A stretch of DNA of 64,000 bases from Bacillus sp. MM2020_1 (GTDB lineage Bacteria > Bacillota > Bacilli > Bacillales > Cytobacillaceae): contig JAANMP010000004.1 in the NCBI GenBank assembly GCA_011250595.1, positions 102,790 to 166,789 on the forward strand, written 5' to 3'. How positions within the stretch are numbered: the stretch's first letter is position 1; the number at the start of each line of letters is the position of its first letter. A program made the translations under genes and the position numbers. The notes under the pieces were generated by a model. The model saw only the letters and a program-made list of their open reading frames with translations, was not told the origin of the DNA and made no database searches. Below are positions 62,004-64,000 of the stretch, one piece after another.

Positions 62004-62034
62004 GAAAAAAGCCCGATCACATATGGCCCGGGCT
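62004..62034 (-). terminator. Terminator of the VOC gene
   Basis: On the minus strand AGCCCG pairs with CGGGCT and is followed by TTTTTTCT. Confidence 0.8.
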
Positions 62035-62063
62035 AAATTGCAAGCATCTAGTATATAAAAATT

Positions 62064-62489
62064 CTATTGTCTGCCTTCAGTGAAGATTTGGAAGTTTACC
62101 CCAAATTTATCTATAACGCTGCCGTATGCAGGGCTGAAAAACGTTTCTTGAAGTGGCATAGTCACTTGCCCGCCTTCTTGTAAGGCCTCAAAGAATTTAT
62201 GTGCTTGGTCTGCGTCGTTCGTTGAAATACAGATGGTCACTTGATTTCCACTTTGATGTGGTTGGCCAGGGAAAGTATCAGAAAACATTAATTCAGTTTC
62301 GCCCACTTTAATGGTCGCATGACTTATACGATCTTTCGCTTCGGCAGGTAGTGGGAAATCCGGATTTTCTGGCATTTCTCCGAAAGATTGAGAAAAAAGA
62401 ACTTGTGCATCTAAAGCCTTTTGGTAAAATTGAATAGCTTCCTTCGCATTTCCATCCATCACAAAATAGGGAATCAAACGTAATGTCAT
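62064..62489 (-). CDS. VOC family protein (PhnB-like)
   Basis: About 141 residues. LRLIPYFVMDGNAKEAIQFYQKALDAQVLFSQSFGEMP and FFSPAYGSVIDKFGVNFQIF fit the PhnB/glyoxalase-fold group, which bind small ligands or, in some cases, metals. The usual metal residues are not all apparent. ATG 62489 follows GAGGAG; TTG 62492 is adjacent. Function unknown. Confidence 0.85.
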   Translation of the reverse strand: MTLRLIPYFVMDGNAKEAIQFYQKALDAQVLFSQSFGEMPENPDFPLPAEAKDRISHATIKVGETELMFSDTFPGQPHQSGNQVTICISTNDADQAHKFFEALQEGGQVTMPLQETFFSPAYGSVIDKFGVNFQIFTEGRQ

Positions 62490-62625
62490 CAAAAATCTCT
62501 CCTCAGTTTTAAAATTTTTTTGATATCTTCGGTCGGATATAAGTTTGGACTATCTGTTTAGTGTGTCCCACTTCTTATTATTACCGATATTCTAATTATA
62601 AAACGGGGAACTAATGTTCGCAATA

Positions 62626-62664
62626 GAAAAATGAGCCCGAGGGAAAATATTTCCTACGGACTCA
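62626..62664 (-). terminator. Terminator of the DinB gene
   Basis: Minus strand: GAGTCCGTAGGAAA pairs, with mismatches, with TTTTCCCTCGGGCTC, followed by ATTTTTC. Confidence 0.65.
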
Positions 62665-62671
62665 CTTAAGT

Positions 62672-63196
62672 TTATTTTAATAATGGAAGGTATTTTTCAG
62701 TAATTATATTAAAATGATGGAGAGCGTGACCGGCAATAATGTAGGCAATGGCACGGGCTGTGACTTCCGTGTTATTGGCAAAGCCAATATTTGCCCAGGC
62801 CTCATCCGGCAAATTTTGAATTAACGTAAGAGTAGCCTTTCTCGTTGCAATGAAGTCTTCGAGAATATTTTTAATTGGCAGTATATTAACTTGCGAACCT
62901 TGGACATAATCATTTTCGTCAAAACCAGCCAAAGCCGTCTGGTCACCACGACCAACTCGGAGTAGGCGGTAGCTCATAATTCTTTCAGTATCTGCCATAT
63001 GGCCAAGGACTTCTTTGATGCTCCACTTATTATCGGCATAACGAAAAAGGACATCCTCTTCCGATAACGACTCAAAAAGCTCAATCGTCTTTACCAAAGT
63101 CTCTTTCAAAAGCGTTAATAAATCACCTTCCGGAACTAAGTTCACATACGGTTTGTAATACTCTGGGTATTCACTTGCTAAAGGACGTTGCGGCAT
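62672..63196 (-). CDS. DinB family metal-dependent protein
   Basis: 174 residues, four-helix bundle. His residues in WSIKEVLGHMADTERIMSYRLLR and GHALHHFNII provide the metal triad typical of DinB/YfiT proteins. Relatives are bacillithiol-transferase-like enzymes. Function of this one is not known. GAGGAG precedes ATG. Confidence 0.88.
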   Translation of the reverse strand: MPQRPLASEYPEYYKPYVNLVPEGDLLTLLKETLVKTIELFESLSEEDVLFRYADNKWSIKEVLGHMADTERIMSYRLLRVGRGDQTALAGFDENDYVQGSQVNILPIKNILEDFIATRKATLTLIQNLPDEAWANIGFANNTEVTARAIAYIIAGHALHHFNIITEKYLPLLK

Positions 63197-63328
63197 ATGA
63201 TTTTCTCCTCTCTACTATCAGAATTCCTGACGCTAACAACTTCAATCCTACCATAATTTTCATAATAATCGAATCGATTTAATTGCATTTTCCCCTTGTA
63301 ATAGTTAAAAAGGTCTTCTATATAACAT

Positions 63329-63367
63329 AAAAAAGGGCTGCTGTATTCATTAATAACAGCAACCCTT
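63329..63367 (-). terminator. Terminator of queT
   Basis: Minus strand: AAGGGTTGCTGT pairs with ACAGCAGCCCTT around a loop, followed by TTTTTT. Confidence 0.8.
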
Positions 63368-63373
63368 ATATGA

Positions 63374-63931
63374 TTAAACCATTTTTTCAAAATGAACTCG
63401 CTTGTTAATTGCATACATGACGGGCATACCGACGGCCATTACAACAAATTCCCCAACAGCTGTTGTGAGCCAGGTGAACATGAATGGCAAATCAAATGCC
63501 AAATGAAGTTCGAGGGCAATTAAGAACATCGTGAAGGTAAAAACAAGTGTGTTAACAATCATACGAGTCCAAATATTTTTGATCAAGCGTGCACACGCAA
63601 TTGTGATTAACAAGGCAAGTACTGATTGACCGACACCGAAAATGAGGTCATAAGCCTTCATAGGTGAGAAGAAAAGGTTGGTTAAAAATACACCTAAAAT
63701 AATTCCATAGATATATTTTTTGTTAAAAACGATCAGATGATTGAACATCTCTGAAACTCGAAACTGGACTTGGGTAAATCCGAAGGGCTGGATTAATGCC
63801 GAGACAGCAATGTACAATGCGGCTATAATCCCGTTTATGACAATTGCTTGCACATTGTTGTGCGCTTTGCCTGTTGTGGGAGTCCCATTGGAGCTGCCAC
63901 TTAGTGCTTGTGATAATGTATTATTCTCCAT
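63374..63931 (-). CDS. queT: QueT, queuosine precursor ECF transporter S component
   Basis: About 185 residues, five or six hydrophobic segments. IVINGIIAALYIAVSALIQPFGFTQVQFRVSEMFNHL is the QueT signature; substrate recognition for preQ1/preQ0. It works with shared EcfA/A'/T modules encoded elsewhere. ATG 63931 is eight bases from AAGGAG; ATG 63937 is too close. Directly behind a preQ1 riboswitch, which supports the function. Confidence 0.92.
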   Translation of the reverse strand: MENNTLSQALSGSSNGTPTTGKAHNNVQAIVINGIIAALYIAVSALIQPFGFTQVQFRVSEMFNHLIVFNKKYIYGIILGVFLTNLFFSPMKAYDLIFGVGQSVLALLITIACARLIKNIWTRMIVNTLVFTFTMFLIALELHLAFDLPFMFTWLTTAVGEFVVMAVGMPVMYAINKRVHFEKMV

Positions 63932-63940
63932 ATTCATTTC

Positions 63941-63985
63941 TCCTTAGTTTTTTTTAGTGGGAGGATCTCGAACCACTCGCAATCT
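63941..63985 (-). ncRNA. preQ1-I riboswitch upstream of queT
   Basis: Minus strand GAGTGGTTCGAGA-CCTCCCAC-TAAAAAAAACTAAGGAG: the P1 stem GTGG/CCAC, the C-rich loop and the A-rich tail ending in the ribosome binding site follow the preQ1-I consensus. When preQ1 binds, the tail docks and AAGGAG is hidden, so queT is shut off. Confidence 0.87.
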
Positions 63986-64000
63986 ATTATAGTATTATAA

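Overview
The window looks like chromosomal DNA of a spore-forming member of the Bacillaceae (Bacillus/Neobacillus type). Grounds: low-GC sequence with AGGAGG-type ribosome binding sites, a spore germinant receptor operon, four DUF3231 genes, a secreted thermolysin-type protease, and sugar operons whose regulatory sites match Bacillus subtilis and Bacillus megaterium ones. No rRNA, tRNA, CRISPR array, complete insertion sequence or prophage was seen.

Layout. 1-1.5 kb: end of a germinant receptor operon (GerB-like tail, Ger(x)C lipoprotein, small two-helix protein). 1.7-7.7 kb: xylose regulon, xylA - sugar symporter - xylB on the minus strand, divergent from xylR, with XylR operator and cre site. 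7.8-10.8 kb: gluconate dehydrogenase subunit 3-like protein, GMC flavoprotein and a one-domain DUF3231 protein. 12.3-19.2 kb: hexuronate/pectin catabolism (kduI, kduD, a YhcH-type protein, kdgT, kdgK, kdgR, kdgA, aldo/keto reductase). 19.3-28.3 kb: SNF2 helicase, a HAD phosphatase that seems to start at ATT, protoporphyrinogen oxidase, 2-hydroxyacid dehydrogenase. 28.35-28.8 kb: a scar joining broken glpX and DeoR-type remnants. 29-35 kb: glutamate symporter, then yezD and a sulfate ABC transporter operon preceded by a Cys-containing mini-ORF. 35-40.5 kb: gntRKPZ gluconate operon with its GntR operator. 40.6-64 kb: mixed accessory genes: a MOSC-like remnant, three two-domain DUF3231 genes, an efflux pump behind an apparent attenuator, an orphan sensor kinase, a neutral protease, an rRNA methyltransferase, an MBL hydrolase/TetR pair with twin operators, an exonuclease, and queT behind a preQ1-I riboswitch.

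Working together. The three sugar blocks feed one route: xylose enters the pentose phosphate pathway through XylA/XylB, gluconate enters as 6-phosphogluconate through GntK/Gnd, and unsaturated uronates enter through KduI/KduD, KdgK and KdgA to pyruvate plus glyceraldehyde 3-phosphate. Each has its own repressor gene, and CcpA-type cre sites sit inside xylA and gntR at places like those known in B. subtilis.

Most unusual features: (i) a 13-bp core, GGTGCCTGACACC or its complement, about a dozen times in 64 kb, usually at the centre of hairpins that act as terminators, and also in frame inside the helicase and TetR genes; (ii) an attenuator upstream of the MFS pump whose terminator stem contains the pump's Shine-Dalgarno sequence and competes with an antiterminator spanned by a 21-codon leader ORF; (iii) two copies of a structured 155-bp repeat and three copies of a 150-bp repeat around a DUF3231 gene.
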